Positions 1 to 12,633 of a stretch of 64,000 nucleotides of DNA are shown here, piece by piece; within the stretch, counting starts at the first letter, position 1, and each line of letters begins with the position of its first letter. The translations under genes and the position numbers were made by a program. Origin of the DNA: Takakia lepidozioides (lineage: Eukaryota > Streptophyta > Takakiopsida > Takakiales > Takakiaceae). The notes under the pieces are model-generated. The model did not search any database. It worked only from the letters and a program-made list of their open reading frames with translations, and was not told the origin of the DNA. Where the stretch lies: assembly GCA_030704615.1 (NCBI GenBank), contig CM060731.1, positions 14,384,001 through 14,448,000 of the forward strand, read 5' to 3'.

Positions 1-60
1 TATAAGACTTTGTTTGCCGCAGCCTTGTCACCATAGACCCTGACGTAGGCAGAGAGAGCC
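1..60. repeat. Partial copy of the LINE-tail repeat seen at 1818 and 51128
   Basis: The first bases resemble the start of the longer repeats at about 1825 and 51130: a run like 'ataagactttgtttgccg', then 'agcc', then 'ccat.gaccc'. It sits in what would be an intron of the mannosidase gene that follows. Only a short diverged stretch is visible, so the assignment is tentative. Confidence 0.4.
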
Positions 61-170
61 TGAGTGAAAGGATGAATGGATCATTGATTGGAAGTGTAGA
101 CTAGATTGCGTTTCCTAATATGTAGCTATGCAAGAATTGATACCAATACCAAAAGTGCATGAATTTTCAG

Positions 171-3047
171 GTGTTGATTCCTTCTATGAGTACCTAATGA
201 AGGCCGACATCTTGTTTGGAGGTGATGAATATTGGCACATGTTCCATGGGGCGTATTTGGCAGTACAGCAATTCTACCGGAATGGCCCCTGGTAACTTCC
301 ACCTATGTTCATAGGCATGAGTCGCTCTTGATCTTCATATTGCAGTGAATAACCCCTTTCAAGATATCCAGGCATTATAAGCAGTCTTGTTGCCCTTGCG
401 GGCAGGTATCATGATGCAGATATGAGGACCGGGAGAGCTACCTACTTGCAGTTCACGAGTTTGCAGGCTTTCTGGCCGGCTCTGCAAGTGAGTGCAGTTA
501 TGTACTACATATACATGATATACTAGGGTGTATCCTCCTGCCTGAGATTCCATGGATGTCCTTTGTGGTGCATCTGAAAAATTCTTCTCATCACAGTTGG
601 CAATTGCTCTTTCTTCCCACCATTTATCCACACAAGCTCGTTTCAGTCTTCACTCCAATCAGAGTTTCTACATAAGAGCTACAATACTGTGGAAAGACCC
701 CTGAGGACAAATATGTTCTCTTAGGTATTTAGGTTAAATTGGACTACTATGGAGGTTGAAAACAGCAACTATGCTTCAGAAGTCATAACACTACGTTCAG
801 GTGCTTGTTGGTGATGTGGCAGCAGCTGTAGCAACGCATCACGAGTTTTTTAGTGTTTGGGAAAAGTTTGGCATTGTTCCCGAGAGGTATGGCTCCTAAC
901 CTTTTTCACTGATGTGACTGACTTCAACCTCACCTAATGTTCTACTGGTCTACAGACAAATTCGAGATTTTTGTCAGTAGCTGCATGATCATTAATGGCC
1001 ACAGTCCGCATGGAAACCCTCTCCTGGACTGCACTAAAGATGTTTTCTGGAAAAGTTCACTACTCCAAAGATAGCACCAAATTCATTAGATCAGAGTCTC
1101 AGCACTTCATAGTTGAAGCAGATACACAAATGGCATATGCTAATGCCACAGGTCCAAGAACATTGTCTTTTCCTTTGCTACCCCAAGTTGCTCTGATGTT
1201 GATGGTAATGGGTGGCTGCAGATATCTGTTTGATAGAGGCATAGTGCACCCAACAGAGAAGTACTACCCTCTGCGGCCTGAGCTGGCAGAATCGACCTTC
1301 TTTCTCTATCAAGCCACCAAAGGTATAAATGTACACTGATTTTCTATTCCTTTTGCTGAGACAGTTTCAAGATGTTAATTTTTTATTCAGGTTGAGACCC
1401 CCGAATATTGGAAAATGGTGGAGTTGTGGTCTGTCTGAACAGATTATGATTGATTGCAGCCGTGAACGTATTTTTGTTATCTTCTCTGCTACCTGCTCAA
1501 TGTAGACTGAGGTGACTTCCTGCTGTTCTGTTCTTGGAAATCATTGTAAGACCATTCATTGAAATGCTGAGGTACAGAGTGTGTAGAGTAATGTGGACTT
1601 GTGAATGGGTGTGACAGATCCGTGGTATCTGGAGGTGGGGGAACGCATTTTGAAGTCATTGAACGTGTTTACACGAGTTGACGGAGGTTTTGCCAGTGTT
1701 AGGGATGTAGTGACTATGGAGCTGGAAGACCACCAACACAGCTTCTTCCTTGCTGAAACGTACTTTCTGCTGCTCTTAAGTCATATTAGGTCCAAGTTTG
1801 GGGAGAGAGGAAGATAGAATGTACTCATAAGACGTTGTTGGCCGTAGCCATGTGGCCATTGACCCGCGCCCAGTTTGAGCGGAACACAAAGGGACAGAAA
1901 CTACCTTTGTCAGGGGCTGACGCCGGTAGTATGACTTACCCTGAAATGCAATGGATCCGAGTTTTCCAGGTATCCTCTAGAAATCCCTTCACACAACCAT
2001 CAATCTGCTTTGTGTGATTTGCCCAATAACTAGACCCCAAAAGGGCCTGGGAGAGGACCATAAAAAGGGTTAGTGTGGAGCTCTGGTGGCCACACCGCTT
2101 AGCAGTTCCATGTTATCCTCCTGGTATGACCCATACAAATTCCTCTAGATGCTCTCTATTTGTCTAGGATCAGTTTGGGTGAAGATTTTGCAAATTACAT
2201 TAAGCCAATGTGCAGGAATCTAAGGCAGTAGCCCTGCTCTCTCTCTAATGTGACGTGTCTTGGTAGCAGGTGCAAGTACCTGTATCTACTGTTTGATGAC
2301 ACTTTCTTGATAGGGCGCAACTATGTGTTCAGCACCGAGGGCCACCCTCTGCCTGTGCTGAATTCATGGCAACATTGGCCTGCTTCTGAAGGCATGTCCT
2401 CAATTGAGAAGGTACTGCCCTGCTGTTTGCATCACTCTGCTATAAGGTAGGGAGTATGAGCTGACGTTACTGCATTTGAATACTGGGTCCGGGACTTGAC
2501 GTTGCACAGTTATCATTTGTTTTCAGGTCCTTCGTGTTATTAAAACATCCCACGTTAGCCGACCCAGCTGTCAGCAGCTTGTTGGCATGAAGTTGCAGTC
2601 TCTTCTGGAAATGGGTTACATCCTAACCCCTGGCTGACACAGGAAAGACAAGTGCCTCCTAGACAGCCAATGGGTCATCATGAAGTTGGCTGGAGATGCT
2701 GGACTCCTTTGCAATGTGCAGTCTATTCCATGTTCTTTCATTTAGGGCAAAATTGCCAGTTTATTCGCTTGTGTTTACAAGGCAAGGAGTATTCTTATTG
2801 AACACAGCTTGTCCTTTTACAGGGGAAGACAAACTCGCAGATCAACTCAGGCAGCGCACTTGGTCGTCGAATTTGCCCCAACTTGCATACCAGAGAGCTT
2901 TGGAGGCCAGTGGAGAGTGCATGCCATGTACTGGACAGGCGCAGTAACCACCAATGCCAAGCTGACAAGGACTGTGGGACAGATGCAATGTCATGTAGAA
3001 AAAGAAGTTGTAGCAGAGCTGGCTTTTGTGGGTCCTGGCTCATGTAA
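171..3047 (+). CDS. EDEM-type alpha-mannosidase (GH47), 3' part of gene, with one in-frame TGA
   Basis: Glycosyl hydrolase family 47 protein of the EDEM/MNS4-MNS5 class, which trims mannose from misfolded ER glycoproteins for degradation. Eight exons join in consistent phase: 171-291, 406-487, 801-886, 1222-1322, 1618-1759, 2270-2411, 2527-2715 and 2823-3047. They read through VDSFYEY, FWPALQ, YPLRPELAESTFFLYQATK, HSFFLAET, CKYLYLLFDD and STEGHPLPV, the last holding the conserved Thr near the calcium site. The last exon is Cys-rich (KDCGTDAMSC, then SCSRAGFCG) and ends TAA at 3045-3047, which matches the C-terminus I recall for plant EDEM-like proteins. The 5' exons lie left of the window. 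Oddity: exon 7 carries an in-frame TGA at 2635-2637, while good protein-like sequence (LDSQWVIMKLAGDAGLLCN) follows it in the same frame. This is either a nonsense mutation, a sequencing error or an alternative short C-terminus. The exon 7 donor at 2715 is the least certain junction. Intron 5 holds a LINE-tail insertion. Confidence 0.85.
1818..2075 (-). repeat. LINE 3'-tail fragment inserted in an intron of the mannosidase gene
   Basis: About 250 bases match the stretch at 51128-51380 closely, for example 'cgcccagtttgagcggaaca' here against 'cgcccagtttgaacggaaca' there. The copy at 51 kb continues into a reverse-transcriptase C-terminal Cys/His motif on the minus strand, so this is read as the same non-LTR retrotransposon family in minus orientation. 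It lies wholly within intron 5 of the mannosidase gene (1760-2269). Confidence 0.7.
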
Positions 3048-4081
3048 TTCTGGCATTCTTTCGTTATGGTTCTGTGAATAGTTTCTGAATAATTAGGCTT
3101 CTGTAATCTCATTGTATCCCAACTTGGGATACATTCATTTGCTCATTTCTCAAAAGAATCGCTATGGGGTTCTTCTATACACCATCGCACTCGACTGTAA
3201 TTTCTCCTCCTTTTATCCCCACAATTGAAGCACTTCCAAGAAGGGCTCCGATTGACCGGCACAGTTTTCCCCCAACTTCTCCTGATGCAAAACCTTCTGA
3301 TTATTCATTAATGTGCACAATGACCTCAAGTTGTTGACGCCCTCTGAATAGAACTGTTGGTTAGGGGTTATTGCGCTGTTGGTTACCCTGGGCAAGAGAT
3401 TGGTCATATAACAGTGTTCTAAGAGCATCCCCACCGGTGTCCTTAAATGCCACGGCAACGGTACTCGAGCCCCCCGCCCTGGGGCCATACTTTGGTGCAG
3501 GATACAGGCCCTCGTCAACCTGGCCGGTACCTGCTGAAGCGACTAAAAAGCACGCTGGCGTGCATTTATGGCATGCTAGTAAGGCGGTGTCTGCCAGGTG
3601 GTCCCTCCGCAGCAAGGCGCCGCCGGGGGAGGGGAGTGTTGGAGGCCGCGGGAGGTTACCGTGCAGTGGTGTTTAGTGTGATGAGTTTCCACGGCAAAGG
3701 CAGGTCCCCAAATCATGGAAACATTGAACACCCATGAACATCACTACTGTGGGTTCTGGCGAAGCCGGAAACATGTTCACTTTGATGCTCTTATGTGGGT
3801 GCCCACAAAGCTCAAGAGGTCCAGGTGAGGAATGAAGAATGGCTCAAGGCTTGTGGCTATGACCACCAGAACCATTGACCATCCAGTGTCTTTTTGGGTG
3901 CTTAGAAGCCAGGAAGCAACCACCGGAAAAGTAAAACCTTCGAGTAGAATAAGCTACCGATGGATAATGGGTTCACCAACCTCTGGATAGGAAGCAAGGA
4001 CCGCTGGATACTAGTCTCCCTCAGGGATCATAGAGATGATCGCTAAAACTGTCTATATTGTCTAGATTGAAGGTTGCAGCT
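3048..4081. other. Intergenic stretch between the mannosidase and TPR genes
   Basis: No coding exon could be supported. A GC-rich block at about 3430-3660 creates overlapping open frames on both strands, none of which resembles a known protein or has convincing splice sites. The right end should hold the promoter of the TPR gene, but no clear TATA box was recognised. Confidence 0.4.
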
Positions 4082-7000
4082 ATGGCGGCCTTCAGCTTAA
4101 GCCTGGGCAACACCCTCAGCCCGGGACGTCTACTTCCCCATAATCGAGCTCTCCACCCTCACACACACGCCACCACTCGGCTCCAAAGGCACCCATCAGG
4201 TGACCTTGGTGCTTTGGCGTGGAACCTCGGTGCTTTGGCGAGCTTCCACAATGCCTGTTGTCAGCCATGGCCGATTCAAAGGCCTTTCAAAGACCATCAC
4301 TCTGCCCGAGCTCAAGCTGCTACATCATGGAATCAGGAGATTTGGGAGATGGATAATTCGGAGAGTTCCTGGGAAGAGCCATGGATAGACTGGGATTGGT
4401 TGAGAGCTGGAAGATTGGAGGTACTGGCTATGGGGTTGGGTGTGGCCGCGGCTGCCTCTATGGCAGCAGCCAAGCAAGGAGCCGGAATTTCGCCTCTTCC
4501 TGTTTTCTCCCTTGTTTTCTTAGTACCTGTTCTAAGTGCCATACACCATCACGCTTTGAGAAGAAATTCAAGCTTTGCTTATAACGCACAAGTGCTGGCC
4601 ATGACCGAGCAATTACGAAGTTTGCGAGTTGCTTTGGCGCGGGTATTGGGTAGCGTGCAAACAGCTGTGATGGGAGTATTGGCTAGTTCCTCAATTGATG
4701 CACTGTCGTTCATACTCGTGCATCTGCGAGGTGTTCTCGGTTATCTCAAAATCCCGGTAGGTCTCAAGTCTGCAAATATTGTAGGTTGTGTGCAGTAATG
4801 GATGGGTTGGGGCGCTCACTCGAGTATGTGATGTCAATCAATTCTGGATACGGTGCATTTTGTTGAGAGTCGATGAACAAGAAGACATAAGGCTCAAAAT
4901 CATTTACAGTGGTAGTTAGCTCTAGAGGTGCAATAAAACAACCTTGAGGAGTGTCAAAGTGATGAATGCATGCTGCGCAAACTGCGTGCTGGGTTGTCTT
5001 AGTTGCATGTGCCGACCGAGATTTGCTGCAAAATATACAGGGAAGGTATTTTTTCATGGTTAGTGGTACGGAGGATTGTGGCCATATGATGCAACGATAA
5101 GCAGGTCATGGTAAGCACGCCATGGAGATCGGTAGATTACAGCTTGCTGGTAGGCCTAGTCGCAGGGCTAGCAGGCACTTTCAGGGTGAGAGCTAGGAGG
5201 GAAAGCAAATCGTGGACAATTGCTTACAGTGATTGATATGGAAACCTGGGATGTAGGATTTGGATTGAGTGGTGTGCGAATCCATTTTAAAAATTGGTTG
5301 TTATTCTGTTGCTAAAGGAAGCTATGATCAGCAAGGTGGTGTACATACGAGAATCTTTGGTAATGAGGGTCTCAGATGGCCTTCGTCAACATACCAGGCG
5401 AGGCAATGACAGCCTTCAAGTCTCAGAACAGGCCTTGGTCCATCCACAGTTGCCATTTGAGGTGGAAGAGCCTGGAAATTCAGCACGAGAGACTTCCATG
5501 TCTAGCAGCATGGATGTTGGGACCTCTGGTGTTGCGACAGAGCAAACAAGGGAAGTCCATGAATCAGGCCTTGACATTGAGGTGGTTGTAACTGACATTG
5601 CAAAGTGCGTCATCCAATTGGCAGAGGTTATTGCAAGCTTAGAGGGGAAGATTGCGAACATGGAGGAATTAGCTGAAAATACAAGTGGCATGAAGTTCTC
5701 ACAAAGTATCTCCACCTTGAAAGAGAGACATATTAGGGCAGTTTCCTCAAAGTTGGAACCTATCAAGCTCATACTTGACAATGAGGCTCTGTCTGTAGAT
5801 GGGAAGTCAATAACTGTACAAAGTTCGGTTGAGGATTTCTCATCAGAGCAGACTGATCCACGTTTAAATCCGACCTATTCGTGCCCCTCGTCACCACAGC
5901 AGCACCGAAGTTATGGGCCTCCTGGGAATTCTACAGTTCCACTGGAATTTGAAGCTGCAGATTATTTAGGACCCAGAAGTCAGTCTGTTAACAATGCCAT
6001 ACCTTCTGTCACTTCATCTCCGGCACAGGAGATTGCAAATGGGGGTGTCATACAGTTGACACCTCCCTTAGAGTCCGGACAAGTAGAAGTATATGAAAAT
6101 GTTAACCATAGGCCAATGTCTGAAGGAAGTCTTCAAGTTGATTTGTTACTGGAAAATTCAATGCCTGACAATAAATATGCAATGGCAAAGGAGGATGTTG
6201 GATTTCAACGAGGTCCAGATGTAACTACTCTTGTAAAAAATGATCTCATTGAACCTCTAGGACTTGAACATGAACGTGTACAAAGTTTTGGTAGACATGT
6301 CCATATAGAAACCAACAATTCGGAAGTCCTTTCTTCCTCTACACAACCAGGTCATGGGTTAGGTGGTAATTTTTCTTCCGCCCTGGAACTACAACTTGTA
6401 GCGGAAGGTGATTCAATTATTGGAAATGTCAACGTCAGGTTGGTGGGCAAAGAAAGCTTTGGGTTTGGAGGTGCAAAACAGGAAGAGTCTAGTCCTTCTG
6501 GATATCAAGACAAGAAAGGTGAGAAAGACATTGCTCTGTATAAGTAGGCAACTGTGTGTTGAGTTCTGCACATTAGCAAAAGGCTCAGCATTCTTTGATG
6601 GGAGGATCAGAGCTCAACTTTTTGTTTTTATTGTCAGGATTATGCAGCAAAGTAGGTGACTTGTTCAAAAGATGTCAATCAAATATTGCAGGTGCCTCAG
6701 AAAGTTACAGATACCCTGATGAAGCTCAGCGACGGAGTAGTGACTCAAGTCCAGTCCGAGTGGGGGAGCGCGTCAAGGATAGAACTGCAACTGGATACCA
6801 GCTTCCCTCAACCACATTGGGCTATGAAGATCAAGTTGAGCTGATGGAACGTGGTGTTGGGAAAATGAGTGAAGCAAGTGGCACGAGGGGGCTATTGCTT
6901 GAGGATGTTGAAGGGAAACCTGGATTACAGCGGAAGCAGCAGCATGAAGCTTACCATAGAACTCTGGCTGCAAATAGGAAGGGCAGTGGAGAAGCTAGGA

Positions 7001-10000
7001 GGCCTTATTCAGGGAGTGGAGGGTTTTCATATTCAAGGATTGGTAAGTTTGAAGATAATCAAGGAAAACGAAATGGCTTTGATAATTCTGGGGCTGACAA
7101 CCAGGGTGTGGTTGGGATTAGCAGTAGAAGTAGGAAAAATCAGTCAGTGGGAACAGGGGAGGACAGGGGGTACAACGATTACTTATCTGGATTTGGGAGG
7201 GGATTTAGGGAGAATCCTGATGCTGACAGGAATGAGCTTTTTCACTCAAGGGCTGGTAGAAATGAAGAGTATCTGCAACGTCAGAGATTAGAGGAGACAG
7301 ACAGTTACCCAGTGTGGAGCAGCAGCAGTAACAGGCAACCTATAGAAGTCAGGACAGTGTCTCAATTTGGGTGGGTTTCTAGGGGACGAGAGGATTTGCG
7401 AATAGCAAAGGGTTTTGAGACCATTGAGATTGAAACATCAAGGATGCCACCCCCCCAAGAGATGTGGGAGCGGTCCTCTGCAAGTAAAAGGAACTTTGAA
7501 CAGAAAGCAACCCAATCTGATGGCAATTGGAGCACTTCAGAATTTCCGTCTTTTAGCAGTGGAAGATTTCAGCGTGCACAACAGTTTGGTACTCCCAGGT
7601 ACGAGTCTGCTGGGGATGGAGAGCATGAGCAACTACGTGATGAATTAGGAGAGATGGGCAGATACGCAGTTGACGTGAGCAAGGACAGTGCACAAGGGAG
7701 TGACAAGTCTAAAGACGAGGTGGTTTCTACAGAACAAGAGGTTCTACGAATGGAGAAGCGCTTCCAGAGCACCAAGACTGGACTATCAACGGGACCAAAA
7801 ACCCAGGAGAGGTGGGATGTGCCTTCTTCAAGTACAAGCGGTCCTGAACAGAGAGAAGCACAATTTGATCCTGCTAAGGATGAGTCCTTGTTCTCCGGGG
7901 CTCCTGGGGATGAAGATTATCAACAAAGGCCGGAGGCTACTGTGCCAGTTGGGGTTAGCAGGGGAGGGGGGCGTGCTAGAGACTTCAGTGAAGAGTCCCT
8001 AAATGGCAGGGGGCCTGGGGAGAGGGCTCAAACCACTGAGAGGGTACCATTTTCCCAGGAGAATTGGGAAGTGTCGTCTTCGAGTAGAAGAGATTTTGAC
8101 CAGAGAGGGAAGCCCAGCCTGCGTGCAAACCTCACAAAAGCACGAGCTTTAGGTCGTGATGACAGCAACTATGACAACAGTAATGATGGTGATTATTATG
8201 GCAGGGACGGGAGGGATACAGGTGAATAGTCCCACCATAGTTGTTTTCTCTTGAGAGATTTGCTTAGCTGGTGCATAAACTGTACAGGAGTTAATCATCC
8301 AGGTAAAACACTTGGAGGGAACTCCAAGTGCACTTTGTGTGTGGTTGGGAAGCAAGGGGGAAAACAGCTAAGATCTCGGTTGTAATCCCTCTACCTCTGT
8401 ATTCACAGGAGGTCAATGGATTGGTTTGATTGGTCCACTCAGTTGACCTTTTTCTGAAGTACCTGCTTCCATTGCTTGTGTCATTTCTTCGTACGCTGTT
8501 TTCACCATCTAAATTATCTTACAACTGTTTCCTTCTTGGATTGGGTAAGGTTTCTCGTTCATTCTAAGAGAGGACTCTTGTTCAGGCAGCTATAGACGAG
8601 GGAGACAGTGGCAGGATGGCCAAGACCGCAGCTCAGATATGGAGGATGATTCCGAGAGAGGCATGGGACCCAATACACCCCGTCAACAAGAAACACGCCC
8701 CACAAGCTCCTCCTCAACGGAAGTATATGAGAGAAGTAAGAATCTTCCAGTGCTCAAATCCAGCAGGCCAGATGACGACAAATTCGAGCAGCTGCTGGAA
8801 GAGGTGGAGGCCTTGTTGAATGAAGGCAGAGAGGGGCTTGGAGGGCGCATTGAGGTGGGGGTTGCTGAGCGCATGCTCTATGAAGCTGCGGATCTGTGTG
8901 GAAAAGCTGTTGCTCTTAGGTATCCTCACAACTCCTAGGTAGACTTATTTCTTATCGAAGACCTACATTGGACGATAGAACAGGTCAGATTCATTGGGAA
9001 GAAAGAAGTAAAAAAGAGTTGGCTGTAGTTCTCAAGCTTGTTCAACAGGCTGGCAATTTGCGAGATAAGGATTTTTGGACTGCACGTTCCTGTTACTGTC
9101 GAGAAGATAGCCTATCTATTGATATGGGTTTCTGGGTAGGGTTAAAATTGTAGTGTTATTTTCTCCTTCTTGTGGCTAGAGGACTGAGTGGAGGAGTCAT
9201 GAACGGAATTACTGACCAACCAAGATTTGCCTCAACATGTTGGAAAGGTTCTAACTCAAAGGAATCTCCAATGTAGTCAGATGTCTTGTCTTGGGTTAAG
9301 CAAGACTGAGGGTTGATCTATGTATTTGTTTCTAGCTCCTGCTTTTTTAACCAATTTTTGGTGTACCTAAAATAGTAGATGAAAAAGGTTGCCACAGTGG
9401 GGCCTTGGAATCCTGCAGTGAGAAACCTTGGAACATTAGTTCTAGCCCTCCACTGTATTACTTTCATGATTGAACCAGGCTTCTAATTCGATACATTTTA
9501 CTTCTGTATGAAACCATTCATTCAGGCCCTCGAGTCTTGTTGGGGTCGGGCTATGGGGGAACACTCTCTTGCTACATGGGGAGCTGAAATTGAGACTCAG
9601 CCAGAACCTGCGGAGCATGCTGCCGGAGCCTTCCCCACAAGGCATAAATCGCCGCGATGCATGGGAGGCAGAGCAGGATCTGGAGGTCAATATCTTTGTG
9701 TTATTTATATCGTTTGGCAGTTTTTGTCTCTCGTTAAACCGTGCTCTGTTTAAGGGGCTCCGGTTTGATCCTACACTGCTGGATCTAAAACTGTGAGGAT
9801 TGACAGTTGCTCCTGCAGGAAATTTAGTTATCCTTTTGTTGGTGGTTTGGCAATGCTGGTACAGGAGACTAGTTTCACTTAGGGGAGTCAGTACCATCAA
9901 TGTTGCTCTGATTTAGATTTGGGACAGAGTTATCTACCGTTTGTATCAAATTTCAGTGGTAGCTTAAATGTTCCTTATCATGATGGTAACAAATTTTCTC

Positions 10001-11090
10001 AGTGAGGTAAGGTAATTCCAGGAGTGACATTCTTCCTCGAAACGCAATTTGGCATCAAAACATTGTTGGTTTTGGCTAGTCAACACCTTTGAGATAACCT
10101 GTGCTAAAATGGATCAATACTTTAAGATACATCCACTCATTTCTTGATGTTTTCATCCTGCAGGCATTGGAGAATACACTACAGCAGGTCTCTGAGGAGT
10201 GTGAAGAACTACTTGTGGAAGCTGGGCGGAAGTACCGTCTTGCACTGTCTCTTGATCGCACAGATGTCCGTGCTCTCTACAACTGGGGCCTCGCTCTTTG
10301 CTATCGGGGCCAGCTTATTTCTGAAGAAGGGGGGGAGGTGGGTTTTTTATTCCTTCCAGCTCGAGTCCCTGAGCTCTGATGCGTGTAAGAGATACTTGTA
10401 CAGGCTTTCACCAGTAGGCAAACATCATGGATTTGCTGTTATTTCTTCAGTAATAACATACATATTTTTGATGGTGCAGCGGGCAGCACAAGATGCAGAC
10501 AAAGTCTACTTGGCAGCCATTGATAAGTTTGAAGCCATGATGGGCTTCAATCAGAAGTACGCCCCGGGTGGTACGTGGTCTGCAACCCGCTTCTTTGATA
10601 TTGAATATATGCTTTTAGGTGTGCTGGCTGCAAGTATGTTCTGAAGCTGTGCCCTTGCCCCCTATAACCCTTAACCTCCCTTTCTTCGCTCCGTGCGAGT
10701 CAGACATGTGTCTATTCCACTTGGAATCCAAGTAGAGCTAGATATATCTGCGTCTGAACATGTACAGACGCTGGCGAAATGGTGAACTAACGGGTATAAC
10801 TCTTCCAAGGCACAGCTGAATTTAAGACTGTGAATGCAGCACTTTTGAACTGGGGCTTGGCCATGCGGGACCGGTCTCGTCTTCGGCCGATGGGTAGCAG
10901 GGAGCGTATTAAGCTGCTGGCACAGGCTAAAGAGATGTTCCAGGATGCTCTTCGAATTGATCCTAACTATGGGCAGGCCCGGGGTGCTGTAGCAGCATGC
11001 ACTGTAGAGTTGAAAGAGCTCCAGGAGTTTGAGGAACCGAGGGGCCCAGAGCGAGGAGGGAGACAGCAGTCTAAGAACTGGTGGGGTTGA
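4082..11090 (+). CDS. Large plastid-type TPR protein with membrane segment and long disordered middle
   Basis: Eight exons give an uninterrupted frame of about 1480 residues: 4082-4756, 5318-6518, 6692-8221, 8586-8919, 9526-9685, 10164-10337, 10480-10567 and 10810-11090 (TGA). The N-terminus (MAAFSLSLGNTL...) is Ser/Arg/His-rich and low in acidic residues, like a plastid transit peptide. A hydrophobic Ala/Gly-rich stretch around residues 120-165 could span a membrane. Exon 2 has a short coiled-coil-like part (IAKCVIQLAEVIASLEGKI), then low-complexity sequence. Exon 3 (510 codons) is Arg/Ser/Gly/Glu-rich, disordered, and repeats a W..SSS motif. The last five exons carry the conserved part: FEQLLEEVEALL, YRLALSLDRTDVRALYNWG and FQDALRIDPNYGQAR are tetratricopeptide-type helices. 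TPR-like plastid proteins with this C-terminus occur across plants. Their partner is not predictable here. Start: the first in-frame ATG of the exon 1 frame was chosen. The exon 2 acceptor at 5318 is the weakest junction. Confidence 0.8.
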
Positions 11091-11883
11091 ATCAGGAAGA
11101 TCATAATAAATGTTGTTGACCACATTGTAGAGAGAGAGTTGTCAGTCAGTCTTGTACATTTACAGATTCACTGTGTCACCATCATGCTGGCCAAGGCTAG
11201 TTTGATGGAACGTGCACTCCTAAGGGAAAGCCTTCAATGTGTTGTGCCTATTTTGAACATGATTTGGATGGCGGCTGTTCCAGTGCCCAAGTTTGATATC
11301 TGGGGCTTCTCAATCCTCTGAAGTGATGCACATTCTGGTTGTTTTGATGTGGACAACTGATTGTTTGCACTCAATGATATGCATCCTCCATTTGTCTTGG
11401 ACACAGTGGGGTAATATTTTTAAAATAGAAGCCACATCGGGGTTTGGAAAGGTCATCTTTCTCTCCAACATGGAAGTTGTGCTCTGGAAATCCCAATGAA
11501 TGCCAAAAATTAGTGCACAACTCTGCTTGACCAGAGTCCCAAAATGCACATGGTGCAGGTGCCTGAACAGGCGCAGCCACCAGCAAGCTCAAACCTCCAG
11601 CAAAGAAAAGTTGGAATCCCATTAGCTCCATGGTTCTCAGAACCTTTTGAATATCTCTGGACAATCCCATCCAAATTGTTGTGGAATGTGCAAGTCAATG
11701 AGCATTGCAACTTTATGGCAGCAATTGCTGGGGGGCAGGGGGTGGGTTGTATGTCCTCGATCGGGCTCATCTACACACATGTTGCAAAGGCCGGAAAAAA
11801 AAAAAAAAAGTATGACGCCTCCTGAAGGGAACGGAACTTATGGTGTCTCTTCACCACAAGGGCTACTGCCTTCCAGCTGAAAG
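11091..11883. other. 3' flank of the TPR gene; no gene seen
   Basis: An AATAAA-like 'ataataaatg' lies just after the stop codon at about 11103 and may serve polyadenylation. The rest has no supported exon. A run of about 15 A at 11796-11810 could be a retrotransposed poly(A) tail, but no element body was recognised next to it. Confidence 0.35.
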
Positions 11884-11891
11884 GTGGACAC
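11884..11891. repeat. Left 8-base target site duplication of the hAT element
   Basis: GTGGACAC directly abuts the left terminal repeat and recurs exactly at 17514-17521 next to the right one. Eight bases is the normal target duplication length for the hAT superfamily. Confidence 0.95.
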
Positions 11892-11904
11892 CAGTGTTGG
11901 GCGG

Positions 11905-12105
11905 TTCTTGCCTTTGTGAAGGAACCTTCGGTTCCGGTTCCACAAATTTTTGAAGAGACGGTTCCGGATCCAGATCCGGTTATTTTTTTATTAAGGCGGT
12001 TCCGGTCCGGTTCAGGTTCTGACTTTTTAACATGGGGGCGGTTCCGGTTACCGGTTAGTTGCTGGAAAAAAAACACCGGTTCCGGGTAGGTTCCGGTTCT
12101 TTTTT
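11905..12105 (+). repeat. Left subterminal GGTTCCGG repeat cluster
   Basis: GGTTCCGG and close variants (GGTTCCGGTT, CGGTCCGGTTC, ACCGGTTCCGGG) recur at least seven times in 200 bases. The mirror cluster lies at 17305-17480. Such paired subterminal arrays bind transposase in characterised hAT elements such as Ac. That role here is inferred. Confidence 0.8.
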
Positions 12106-12633
12106 AAAAATATATTAAATTCTTTTAATTTTTTTTATTCTTCTGGAAAATTAGATGAACTGATCTGATTGGTCATACTGAATATTCAGAATTTTCAACT
12201 AAAACCAGGGAATTTATTAGTAAAACAGAAGTAAATAAACTTATATGATTTTTGTGATTGTCTTTTATGGTATATATAACAAGTTAAATACGCATGGTCT
12301 CCATTAAAAACGGAAAACCAGAGATTTTATAAGTTTTCGTACGGTGTAGCAAAGAACAACTAAAACAAACTAACTACATAAGGATCTTAATTCAAAATAC
12401 AAAACAAATTAAACATGTGTAATTCTATGGTTACCTTTTATGGTGCAGCAAAAGCACAACTAAAAAAAACTACATAAATTTGTGTTTTTGGGATGATTCT
12501 TTGTCGATATAGCATACAACAAACTAAGTACACGGGATGTCACTGAAATTTTCAATAAAAATGACAAATAAACAAACTCCAATCAAAGGAGTATAGTGTA
12601 ATATGCTGAACAATAATTTGTCTCTAAGACAAA

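Noticed and set aside
52-52. Possible CRISPR array, bacterial operon or riboswitch signals anywhere in the window
   Set aside because: Gene structure is clearly eukaryotic and the short repeats found are microsatellites, transposon termini or tandem arrays without uniform repeat-spacer organisation.
2611-2642. A 28-base intron that would remove the in-frame TGA of the mannosidase exon
   Set aside because: Far too short for a plant intron, and joining it shifts the frame into a stop within a few codons.
3213-3737. Overlapping open frames on both strands in a GC-rich block
   Set aside because: No recognisable domain, no splice partners, and mutual overlap on opposite strands indicates composition effects.
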